A stretch of 64,000 bases of DNA from UBA8524 sp964215915. Lineage in GTDB: Bacteria; Bacteroidota; Bacteroidia; UBA8524. This document shows, one piece after another, positions 9,196 through 15,024 of this stretch. The DNA lies in the NCBI GenBank assembly GCA_964215915.1, contig CAXPEB010000027.1, forward strand, positions 36,995 through 100,994. The letters are read 5' to 3'. The position numbers and the translations under genes were made by a program. Position 1 is the stretch's first letter, and the number at the start of each line of letters is the position of its first letter. The notes beneath the pieces are model-generated. The model saw only the letters and a program-made list of their open reading frames with translations. It ran no database searches and had not been told where the DNA came from.

Positions 9196-10416
9196 ATGCT
9201 GCGCGACCTATTCCGGCAATGGATGAATCACCCCCGTTTCGACAAGGAAAGCTTGTTGAAGCTGGCCCGGCTTGCTGAACTGATTCCGCAAAAACTCAAT
9301 CATTTTCAGCTGGACGAAAAACAACTGGCTGACCAGCGGCACCGCAGGCAGCTTATCGATGCAGCGGTCAATGTCAGCCTGGAACACGAAAACTTTCGCA
9401 ACCTGCAAGCCGACGAGCTTTTTAATTATGCCACGCGTCTTGAAGAAAAATATGCCGGAGACATTGGGCAGCTAAAGTTCCTTCAGGATCACCTGTATAC
9501 GGCCGACGGTTTCTACCCGGCTTTGGAAAGGGCTTACTACCTGTTCCGGCATTTTGACGAACAGGAAGAGGTAATGCGCTTCTTCGAAAAGCAGGAAAGC
9601 ACCCACGGACTGGAAAACCCGTTACGCGACTGGATGCGGGAACTGGACCGGGAAGCGGGAGAAATGGATGTAAACGAGAAGGTCCTTGCCTCCTGGTTTG
9701 TTCATTTCAGCATTCTTTGCAGCCTTCCTGCCCTTAAACGGCATGCGGTATTTGCCCGCTTCGCCCAAACCCTCTTCCTGAACCTCCATAACCTGGACGG
9801 GGCTGGTATGCTGGGAATCAGTTACGGAATTCTTCCTCACCAATCCATCTATAAAAAAGCCGGAGACCAGCTGCGTTTCCGGGGTACCGATGACCTGCCA
9901 CACTGCGACCTCAGCAATCTGCTTTCGCTGGCTATGAACATCCACCTGCAGGCCATGAGGGAAGCCAATACTAACCTGCGCGATCTCTACCAGGACATGA
10001 TCGAGTACGAAGACATGACTCCCAGGCAGCGCAATATGGTCAATTTCTTTTTTGATGAAGGTTTTCTGTTGCAAAAACCCGATACCGCCTCGCTCAACGA
10101 ACGGCAGCAGAAGATCATTGACCTCATTTACGAGAACCATTTCGTATCCACCAAAGACCTCAGCCTGATCTTCCGCTGTAACCGGAAAACCATTCAACGC
10201 GACTTTACCGAACTCCTGGACATGGGACTGGTGCGTCAGATGGGTAATGGCGCTGCGCTGCGCTATACGGTTTCGCTGAAGAACAACTACTTCAACCCGA
10301 TGGAGCGGTTGCAGAACATTCGCCTGGGAGAGATTCCCGTTCAGATCAGTTTGTTTGGCGACAGCGGGTCTAACAAAAAAGTCCCGGACGCGCAATCGCA
10401 ACCGGGACTTTTCTGA
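9196..10416 (+). CDS. Helical protein with C-terminal winged helix, possible degenerate Fic protein
   Basis: 406 residues. Residues 1-290 are almost all helical. Residues 302-365 form a DeoR/Fic-type winged helix: LNERQQKIIDLI, VSTKDLSLIF, RKTIQRDFTELLDMGLV. The helical segment WFVHFSILCSLPALKRH followed by FARFAQTLFLNL has the spacing of a Fic active-site region, but HPFxxGNGR is absent. My reading is a Fic-fold relative that cannot AMPylate and may act as a DNA-binding regulator. The fold is inferred; the winged helix is clear. The final 13 codons are written within a terminator hairpin. The gene stands alone between hflX and a DUF2795-type gene. Confidence 0.6.
   Translation: MLRDLFRQWMNHPRFDKESLLKLARLAELIPQKLNHFQLDEKQLADQRHRRQLIDAAVNVSLEHENFRNLQADELFNYATRLEEKYAGDIGQLKFLQDHLYTADGFYPALERAYYLFRHFDEQEEVMRFFEKQESTHGLENPLRDWMRELDREAGEMDVNEKVLASWFVHFSILCSLPALKRHAVFARFAQTLFLNLHNLDGAGMLGISYGILPHQSIYKKAGDQLRFRGTDDLPHCDLSNLLSLAMNIHLQAMREANTNLRDLYQDMIEYEDMTPRQRNMVNFFFDEGFLLQKPDTASLNERQQKIIDLIYENHFVSTKDLSLIFRCNRKTIQRDFTELLDMGLVRQMGNGAALRYTVSLKNNYFNPMERLQNIRLGEIPVQISLFGDSGSNKKVPDAQSQPGLF
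10377..10412. terminator. Hairpin terminator inside the end of the winged-helix CDS, serving both convergent genes
   Basis: AAAAGTCCCGG (10377-10387) pairs perfectly with CCGGGACTTTT (10402-10412) around a 14-base loop. The A and T runs on the two sides make it usable in either direction. It lies before the TGA at 10414-10416, so the stem encodes the last residues of the protein. Confidence 0.75.
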
Positions 10417-10437
10417 AGGCTTAAGGGTATCCCCGAA

Positions 10438-10659
10438 TCAGAGTTCGTCTTCGTTAAAGAAATAGTCTTCGTCAGTAGGATAATCCGGCCATACTTCTTC
10501 AATGCTTTCGAAAGGTTCTCCGTCGTCTTCCAACTCCTGCAAGTTCTCAATCACTTCCATCGGAGCACCCGAACGGATGGCATAATCGATCAGCTCGTCT
10601 TTGGTGGCGGGCCATGGAGCATCGTCTAAGTAGGAAGCCAGTTCAAGTGTCCAGTACAT
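10438..10659 (-). CDS. Small acidic protein, DUF2795-type
   Basis: 73 residues from ATG at 10657-10659, with AAGGATAA as a ribosome site; a longer start at 10710 would read through a palindrome and is not favoured. The sequence opens MYWTLELASYLDDAPWPATK and continues DELIDYAIRSGAP, a pattern I associate with the DUF2795 family of Bacteroidota. The C-terminus is strongly acidic (PTDEDYFFNEDEL). The function is unknown; a small soluble cytoplasmic protein is expected. It converges on the winged-helix gene and shares its terminator. Confidence 0.8.
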   Translation of the reverse strand: MYWTLELASYLDDAPWPATKDELIDYAIRSGAPMEVIENLQELEDDGEPFESIEEVWPDYPTDEDYFFNEDEL

Positions 10660-10679
10660 ATTCGTTATCCTTAATTTTT

Positions 10680-10700
10680 CGCGAAAATAATCTTTTCGCG
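10680..10700 (-). promoter_or_regulatory. Perfect inverted repeat in the leader of the DUF2795-type gene
   Basis: CGCGAAAA (10680-10687) and TTTTCGCG (10693-10700) form a perfect 8-bp inverted repeat with a 5-base spacer, 21 bases upstream of the ATG. It could be a repressor operator or an mRNA hairpin; nothing seen decides between them. Confidence 0.4.
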
Positions 10701-10840
10701 GACTTTGCAAACTGTTCGCCTGCTTTTAAGGCGAATATTTTCACTTTTCCTCGGGTTCCTTCCAAAACCTTGTTTTTCAAAGGGTTTAATCCAGGAATAC
10801 GGGTGCCTTGGATTCCAGGCATAAGGCAGGTAGCCAGGAG

Positions 10841-10913
10841 GGTCCCGTAGTTCAACGGATAGAATATCCCGCACCTGCGGGACTAAACTTTAGATATCCG
10901 TTCGATTCCCGTC
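10841..10913 (+). pseudogene. tRNA-Arg-like copy 1
   Basis: Matches the intact tRNA-Arg(CCT) from its first base through the D arm, then carries a 16-base near-palindrome (10867-10882, centre ACCT) in place of the 5' half of the anticodon arm. The T-stem 5' strand is ATCCG instead of ATGGG, and the 3' acceptor strand is lost. No TAnnTTTG box lies in front of it. It cannot form a normal tRNA. Confidence 0.8.
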
Positions 10914-11014
10914 AAACAAGCATCCTTGTCCCGCCCCTTATTCTGTGAAGAACGCCAGGTTCTATCGGGATAACGTAGTTCCTCCGCATGCTTCCTTACA
11001 TCACCACGAATCCC

Positions 11015-11022
11015 TATTTTTG
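11015..11022 (+). promoter_or_regulatory. -7 box before tRNA-Arg-like copy 2
   Basis: TATTTTTG, an exact TAnnTTTG match, ends 7 bases before the first base of copy 2. The spacing is the same in front of copy 4 and the intact tRNA. Confidence 0.55.
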
Positions 11023-11029
11023 CATCCCT

Positions 11030-11102
11030 GGTCCCGTAGTTCAACGGATAAAATATCCCGCACGTGCGGGACTAAACTTTAGATATCCGTTCGATTCCCG
11101 TC
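11030..11102 (+). pseudogene. tRNA-Arg-like copy 2
   Basis: Same architecture as copy 1, with a perfect palindrome TCCCGCACGTGCGGGA at 11056-11071. AACGGATA (11043-11050) from the D arm is complementary to TATCCGTT (11084-11091) in the altered T arm, so the palindrome would sit inside a new 8-bp stem. The acceptor strand is missing. Confidence 0.8.
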
Positions 11103-11217
11103 AAACAAGCACCCTGGTCCCGCCCCTTATTCTGTGAAGAACGCCAGGTTCTATCGGGATAACGTAGTTCCTCCGCAGGCTTCCTTACATCACCACGAAT
11201 CCCATTTTTGCATCCCT

Positions 11218-11290
11218 GGTCCCGTAGTTCAACGGATAGAATATCCCGCACGTGCGGGACTAAACTTTAAATATGGGTTCGATTCCCGTC
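11218..11290 (+). pseudogene. tRNA-Arg-like copy 3
   Basis: Palindrome at 11244-11259 as in copy 2. Unlike the others it keeps the tRNA T stem ATGGG/CCCGT, and its downstream bases are CAGGCTAGCA. The preceding box is CATTTTTG (11203-11210), having lost one T. It is a mosaic of the intact tRNA and the altered copies, which suggests gene conversion. Confidence 0.8.
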
Positions 11291-11391
11291 AGGCTAGCAC
11301 CCTGGTCCCGCCCCTTATTCTGTGAAGAACGCCAGGTTCTATCGGGATAACGTAGTTCCTCCGCATGCTTCCTTACATCACCGCGAATCCC

Positions 11392-11399
11392 TATTTTTG
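11392..11399 (+). promoter_or_regulatory. -7 box before tRNA-Arg-like copy 4
   Basis: TATTTTTG, an exact TAnnTTTG match, 7 bases before copy 4. Confidence 0.55.
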
Positions 11400-11406
11400 C
11401 ATCCCT

Positions 11407-11479
11407 GGTCCCGTAGTTCAACGGATAGAATATCCCGCACGTGCGGGACTAAACTATAGATATCCGTTCGATTCCCGTC
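11407..11479 (+). pseudogene. tRNA-Arg-like copy 4
   Basis: Palindrome at 11433-11448, altered T arm ATCCG as in copies 1 and 2, acceptor strand lost. The spacer after it has several private changes (TCTGTAAAGAACGCCAG, TCAAGATAACG), so this unit is the most diverged. Confidence 0.8.
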
Positions 11480-11578
11480 AAACAAGCATCCTTGTCCCGC
11501 CCCTATTCTGTAAAGAACGCCAGTTCTATCAAGATAACGTAGTTCCTCTGCAGGCTTCCTTACATCACCGCGAATCCC

Positions 11579-11586
11579 TATTTTTG
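11579..11586 (+). promoter_or_regulatory. -7 promoter box of tRNA-Arg(CCT)
   Basis: TATTTTTG, an exact TAnnTTTG match, 7 bases before the first base of the mature tRNA. The box belongs to the last array unit. Confidence 0.6.
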
Positions 11587-11593
11587 CATCCCT

Positions 11594-11665
11594 GGTCCCG
11601 TAGTTCAACGGATAGAATAGAAGTTTCCTAAACTTTAGATATGGGTTCGATTCCCGTCGGGACCA
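11594..11665 (+). tRNA. tRNA-Arg, anticodon CCT
   Basis: All four arms fold. The acceptor GGTCCCG pairs with CGGGACC, followed by discriminator A at 11665. The D stem is GTTC/GAAT with a G-T pair. The anticodon stem GAAGT/ACTTT encloses loop TTCCTAA, giving anticodon CCT, which reads AGG. The T arm is ATGGG-TTCGATT-CCCGT. CCA is not encoded (next bases CGA), which is common in this phylum. It is the only member of the array that can make a tRNA, and the only one followed by a terminator. Confidence 0.93.
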
Positions 11666-11677
11666 CGAAAAAAAGAT

Positions 11678-11708
11678 AGCAGCTGTATTGGCTGCTTTTC
11701 ATTTTTTA
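11678..11708 (+). terminator. Terminator of the tRNA-Arg transcript
   Basis: AGCAGC (11678-11683) pairs with GCTGCT (11691-11696) around a 7-base loop and is followed by a T-rich tail (TTTTCATTTTTT). No comparable hairpin with a T tract lies between the upstream array units, so their transcripts could read on to this point. Confidence 0.65.
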
Positions 11709-11872
11709 AGTGAGCAGCGAGAGTGCCGAGAGCGAAAAAACACTGTTCCCTCGCACTGTTACCCGAGCTTCCGCACTGAAAACTCACACCTCCTTTTTGT
11801 CGGGTTTTTACTTGGTAGAGTAGCCTTTCGACCCAAATCCACTCTTTCCGCCTCCTTTTCTCTTTCTTATCT

Positions 11873-12229
11873 TCATCTTTTCCAATGCTGTATTTCATAA
11901 TCGCTGATCAGAGAGTCATTTGTGAATTGAATTATCAGTGTTTTCGTTTCAACCGGGTCTATATCCCTGCTATAATCTTCCATTATTATATAGCCAATTG
12001 TATTGTTCTCCATCATTTGAATATTTTCCGGATCACCAATCAATTCAATGAGTTCCCGGCGGCTCATGCCTTTCTTCAAATGATTCTGGATCAAATCATC
12101 AACCATTTGTTCTCTATACTTATAGATCCCGTCAACAATTGTATTCCAATTTGATCTGTCAAATTCCAACTTCCGCCCTTCACAAGACACGAAAAAAAAG
12201 AAACCCAGAATTATTAGATGTTTCATCAT
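11873..12229 (-). CDS. Small lipoprotein with a BamE/SmpA-like segment
   Basis: 118 residues opening MMKHLIILGFFFFVSCEG, a lipoprotein signal with the lipid-accepting cysteine at about residue 16. The segment HLKKGMSRRELIELIGDPE is like the SmpA/OmlA (BamE) fold, in which a K-G-M turn precedes a helix and G-x-P. That fold is found in many small periplasmic lipoproteins, so no specific role follows. The start may be either of two adjacent ATGs (12229 or 12226). The gene looks AT-richer than its neighbours and follows the tRNA array, so it could be an acquired gene. Confidence 0.7.
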   Translation of the reverse strand: MMKHLIILGFFFFVSCEGRKLEFDRSNWNTIVDGIYKYREQMVDDLIQNHLKKGMSRRELIELIGDPENIQMMENNTIGYIIMEDYSRDIDPVETKTLIIQFTNDSLISDYEIQHWKR

Positions 12230-12299
12230 TTTAGCTATTGCACTATATGTTGATTCACCGACACAGACAAAGGTCAGCTTGGAGGCATGAGGTCGTTAC

Positions 12300-12674
12300 T
12301 TATTTAACCCGCCGATAAACGGCTGGCTCCGTAGAATCCACCGATAGCTGAATGGTGGAGTCATTAAGAAAGCTCAACGCGTATTTATACCATTCCGACT
12401 GCTGATAAGAGTAAAGCGAGTCATTGATAATTTTGTATTTGGATGAACGCATAATTTGAGGCTCAAGCCCTCCCTTCATGCCAATAAACACATGGCAAAC
12501 GGAATCTTCGAAAATCAGGCCCGCACAGGGTTCATCATCTTCTACGTTTTTACACTCCGGGGTTTCGCAGTATAGCCAGAACCCTTTAATGTTACGGTCC
12601 GCCTGGAAAAAGGACAAGCAAATAAGGACGGATAGGAGCAGAAAGGATCTGTTGGATTTTTTAGAGCGTCTCAT
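12300..12674 (-). CDS. Small exported protein of unknown function
   Basis: 124 residues with an N-terminal signal (SFLLLSVLICLSFFQA) after a basic start RRSKKSNR. The mature part has paired cysteines (CETPEC, then C at about 50 and 60) and alternating strands ending STIQLSVDSTEPAVYRRV, suggesting a small lipocalin-like or beta-sandwich domain. Family not recognised. It is transcribed leftward, 70 bases before the neighbouring lipoprotein gene, and may share a transcript with it. Confidence 0.65.
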   Translation of the reverse strand: MRRSKKSNRSFLLLSVLICLSFFQADRNIKGFWLYCETPECKNVEDDEPCAGLIFEDSVCHVFIGMKGGLEPQIMRSSKYKIINDSLYSYQQSEWYKYALSFLNDSTIQLSVDSTEPAVYRRVK

Positions 12675-12829
12675 AAAAGGGCATAGGTTTATCTTTCTAT
12701 AACTAAAGATGCCTTTGTCCCCTGAAATGTTCCTTTACCTTGATCCCGGCCGACTTCTTCTTCTCCCAACAAAATTCCATGTCATACACCCCCCGGTAGG
12801 GTATTTTCCTTCCCGGGTGTCTCAGAAGT

Positions 12830-13546
12830 ATGAAAGCAAAATCAATCCTGGGAATATCGCTGCTGGGGCTGCTGGTATTCAGTGCCTGTGAAGCACAGGA
12901 ATGGAAAAAAGGACAGGGAGATCAACTTACCGAAACCCGGCAGGTTTCCGGTTTCGATCAGATCCGTATCCACCATTCGGCAGATGTTGACATCATCCGA
13001 GACACTTTCTTCTCCGTAGAAGTTCGTGACTACGAAAACATCGTTCAGTACACGGAAACAGACCTCAGGGGCAAAACCCTCTACATCAAAAAACGGGATC
13101 ATGTCCATATCCGCAACTCGCGGCTCTATGTGCGTATTACCATGCCTGATTTGCAGGATGTGCGCCTTAGCGGTAGCGGAAACGTACACCTCTTCGGGAA
13201 TTTCGCCAACCTGGCGGCCATCAGCATCAGTGGTTCCGGGAATATACAGGCGGATTACCTCAACACACAAAGCAGCCTGAGTCTGGACATCTCCGGGTCG
13301 GGAAAAATTGAAATGGCCGGCACGGCTCCGGATGTGGACGCCACTATTTCCGGGTCGGGAAAGCTGAACCTGCTGGACCTGAATACCGACCGCTTTCACT
13401 GCCGGGTTAGCGGAAGCGGCAAAGCCTACGTCAATGTCAACGACTACCTGGAAGCCAATATCAGCGGGTCAGGAAGTATCTACTATACGGGGCAGCCCAT
13501 AATAGAAAGCAAGATCAGCGGATCGGGAAAGATCCGGAAATACTGA
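12830..13546 (+). CDS. GIN-domain (DUF2807) lipoprotein
   Basis: 238 residues. The lipoprotein signal is MKAKSILGISLLGLLVFSAC, with the cysteine at residue 20. The rest is one right-handed beta-solenoid of the GIN/DUF2807 type. An opening strand pair (QVSGFDQIRIHHSADVDI) is followed by six turns of SGSG at intervals of 19-24 residues (SGSGNV, SGSGNI, SGSGKI, SGSGKL, SGSGKA, SGSGSI) and a terminal SGSGKIRKY. The family is common on Bacteroidota cell surfaces and its ligand is unknown. It stands alone upstream of cheR, with 70 bases between. Confidence 0.88.
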   Translation: MKAKSILGISLLGLLVFSACEAQEWKKGQGDQLTETRQVSGFDQIRIHHSADVDIIRDTFFSVEVRDYENIVQYTETDLRGKTLYIKKRDHVHIRNSRLYVRITMPDLQDVRLSGSGNVHLFGNFANLAAISISGSGNIQADYLNTQSSLSLDISGSGKIEMAGTAPDVDATISGSGKLNLLDLNTDRFHCRVSGSGKAYVNVNDYLEANISGSGSIYYTGQPIIESKISGSGKIRKY

Positions 13547-13616
13547 TACGGAAAAGGTCCGGGTCGCCGAATTCCCTGCAGACGTGTATATTGCATCTGC
13601 TTTTGGCAGGATTCTC

Positions 13617-14438
13617 ATGACTGAAATCGCTTACCCGGACCTTATCCGCTTTTGCGACGCCCTACAAGAAGGGTCCGGTCATGCTTTTCATGAATACGCC
13701 AAGTCATCTTTGAAGCGACGCATCCTGCGTATTCTCAACAACTACAGAAGTCCTCTCGACCATCTGATCGCCGAACTCCGCAACAACCCGGAACTGGCAG
13801 CCACGGTTGCCGGGGAACTGACGGTTAATGTCACGGAGATGTTCCGCGATCCGGCTTTTTATCAAAGCCTGCAAACAACGGTTGTCCCGGAACTCCGGGC
13901 GGCTCCCGACCTGAAAATCTGGAGTGCAGGCTGCTCCTCCGGTGAAGAACTGTACAGCCTCGTGCTTCTTTTTGCAGCGCATGGATTGATTGAAAAAAGC
14001 TTCTTCCAGGGAACCGACCTCAATGCCAAAATGGTGGAACGGGCACGGAACGGCAAGATCAGTCAGGCCTCCTGGGACAAGTTTCTCAACAGCTATCTTC
14101 TGAGCGGAATACCGGGAGACAGCAGTGCCGAGACTTCTTTTAACCCGGTACAGGATGGTTTTATCATGAAGAACGAACTGCTTGAAAGATGCCAGTTCGA
14201 AACAGGCAACCTCATTGAAAATCAGTCGGGAGAAACCTTTGACCTGATCCTTTGCCGGAACGTATTGATCTACTTTGACCTGAATTTGCAGAACAAGGTG
14301 CTGAACAGCTTGTATCACTCCCTGAAACCGGGTGGCTTCCTCTGCCTGGGAGAAAAAGAAACCCTGCGGTTCTCGGGAATCTACGGCCGATTCAGAGAGG
14401 TCGACCACCACCAGAAAATCTACCGAAAAGATGGTTGA
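13617..14438 (+). CDS. cheR: CheR-type protein-glutamate methyltransferase
   Basis: 273 residues from ATG at 13617; a GTG at 13584 would add 11 residues with no family support. The N-terminal helical CheR domain covers about 1-70. The SAM-binding domain shows WSAGCSSGEELYSL (motif I), GTDLNAKMVERA, and DLILCRNVLIYFD (motif IV), as in bona fide CheR. It methylates receptor glutamates using S-adenosylmethionine. Its stop lies inside the start of cheB, so the two are translationally coupled. No receptor, CheA or CheW is in the window, so the substrate is unknown. Confidence 0.93.
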   Translation: MTEIAYPDLIRFCDALQEGSGHAFHEYAKSSLKRRILRILNNYRSPLDHLIAELRNNPELAATVAGELTVNVTEMFRDPAFYQSLQTTVVPELRAAPDLKIWSAGCSSGEELYSLVLLFAAHGLIEKSFFQGTDLNAKMVERARNGKISQASWDKFLNSYLLSGIPGDSSAETSFNPVQDGFIMKNELLERCQFETGNLIENQSGETFDLILCRNVLIYFDLNLQNKVLNSLYHSLKPGGFLCLGEKETLRFSGIYGRFREVDHHQKIYRKDG

Positions 14439-15024
14439 TTTACAGGCCCCGTTCGTTCAAAAAGCCAAAGACTGCCAGCTGGTGGCCATTGGTGGTTCCG
14501 CGGGGTCCTTGCCGGGCATTATCGAATGGATCTCGCTTTCCGCCGGACCTGCCTGGGTGGTGATCATGCACCGAAACCCCCAACAAAAAAGCCTGCTGGT
14601 GAAGCTGCTTCAACACTACAGCCGGAAAAAGGTAAAGGAAGCGGAAGAAGGGGAACCCGTTGACCCGGGGCACGTCTATATTGCTCCGGCCGGCAAACAC
14701 CTCATCCTCCAACCCGATCTTACCTGGCACCTTGAAGACTCGCCTCCTGTTTGGTTTTGTAAACCCTCAATCGACAAACTTTACCGCAGCCTTGCGGGCA
14801 GTCTGGGAAACCGCGCCATGGGCATCCTGTTGTCCGGCGCCAATGAAGACGGAGCCCGCGGACTCTTTGAAATTCACCGTAAAGGCGGACTCTGCCTGGC
14901 AGAAGACCCTGCCCATGCGGAATACCCTATCATGCCGGAAGCGGCGGTTCGGATGAATGCACATGACCTGTTGTTCCAAAAGGACTCGGTTGCCGGCCTT
15001 GGAGAACAGCTGTTCGGTTTATGA
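14431..15024 (+). CDS. cheB: CheB-type methylesterase, no receiver domain
   Basis: 197 residues from ATG at 14431, overlapping cheR by 8 bases. Only the catalytic domain is present; the usual N-terminal receiver is missing. The catalytic triad is visible: Ser in IGGSAGS (about residue 19), His in VIMHR (about 45) and Asp in LLSGANEDGARG (about 136). The enzyme removes methyl groups from, or deamidates, receptor glutamine/glutamate side chains. Without a receiver, its activity is not set by CheA phosphorylation in the classic way. Its end overlaps the convergent tolC-type gene by 6 bases. Confidence 0.92.
   Translation: MVDLQAPFVQKAKDCQLVAIGGSAGSLPGIIEWISLSAGPAWVVIMHRNPQQKSLLVKLLQHYSRKKVKEAEEGEPVDPGHVYIAPAGKHLILQPDLTWHLEDSPPVWFCKPSIDKLYRSLAGSLGNRAMGILLSGANEDGARGLFEIHRKGGLCLAEDPAHAEYPIMPEAAVRMNAHDLLFQKDSVAGLGEQLFGL

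Larger units (their letters stand above)
10841..11593 (+). repeat. Four tandem units of about 188 bp, each a defective tRNA-Arg copy plus spacer and promoter box
   Basis: Units begin at 10841, 11030, 11218 and 11407 (189, 188, 189 and 187 bp) and run straight into the intact tRNA at 11594. Each has 73 bases of altered tRNA-Arg(CCT) sequence, then a shared spacer of about 95 bases (with TTATTCTGTGAAGAACGCC and TAACGTAGTTCCTC), then CCCTATTTTTGCATCCCT before the next unit. Units differ at only a few positions, so amplification is recent or copies are being homogenised. The sequence before 10841 is unrelated and lacks the promoter box, so the left edge falls exactly on the first base of the tRNA copy. 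No protein gene is seen in the array. Confidence 0.9.

Noticed and set aside
11134..11631. Short open frames inside the tRNA array (63 and 88 residues on the plus strand, 76 on the minus)
   Set aside because: They are translations of the repeat unit itself (PVVQRIEYPARAG recurs), have no ribosome site and follow the period of the array.
10841..11665. CRISPR-like array
   Set aside because: The repeat unit is about 188 bp with almost no unique spacer sequence, starts with a tRNA copy, and no cas gene is in the window.
10841..11665. Genomic island attachment site at the tRNA
   Set aside because: Islands usually duplicate the 3' end of a tRNA and carry an integrase; here the 5' part is repeated and no integrase is nearby. 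It is kept only as a possible origin of the array.
11635..11898. 87-residue minus-strand open frame ending GPDGNRTHI
   Set aside because: It reads antisense through the tRNA; this end is a well-known artefact of tRNA complements.
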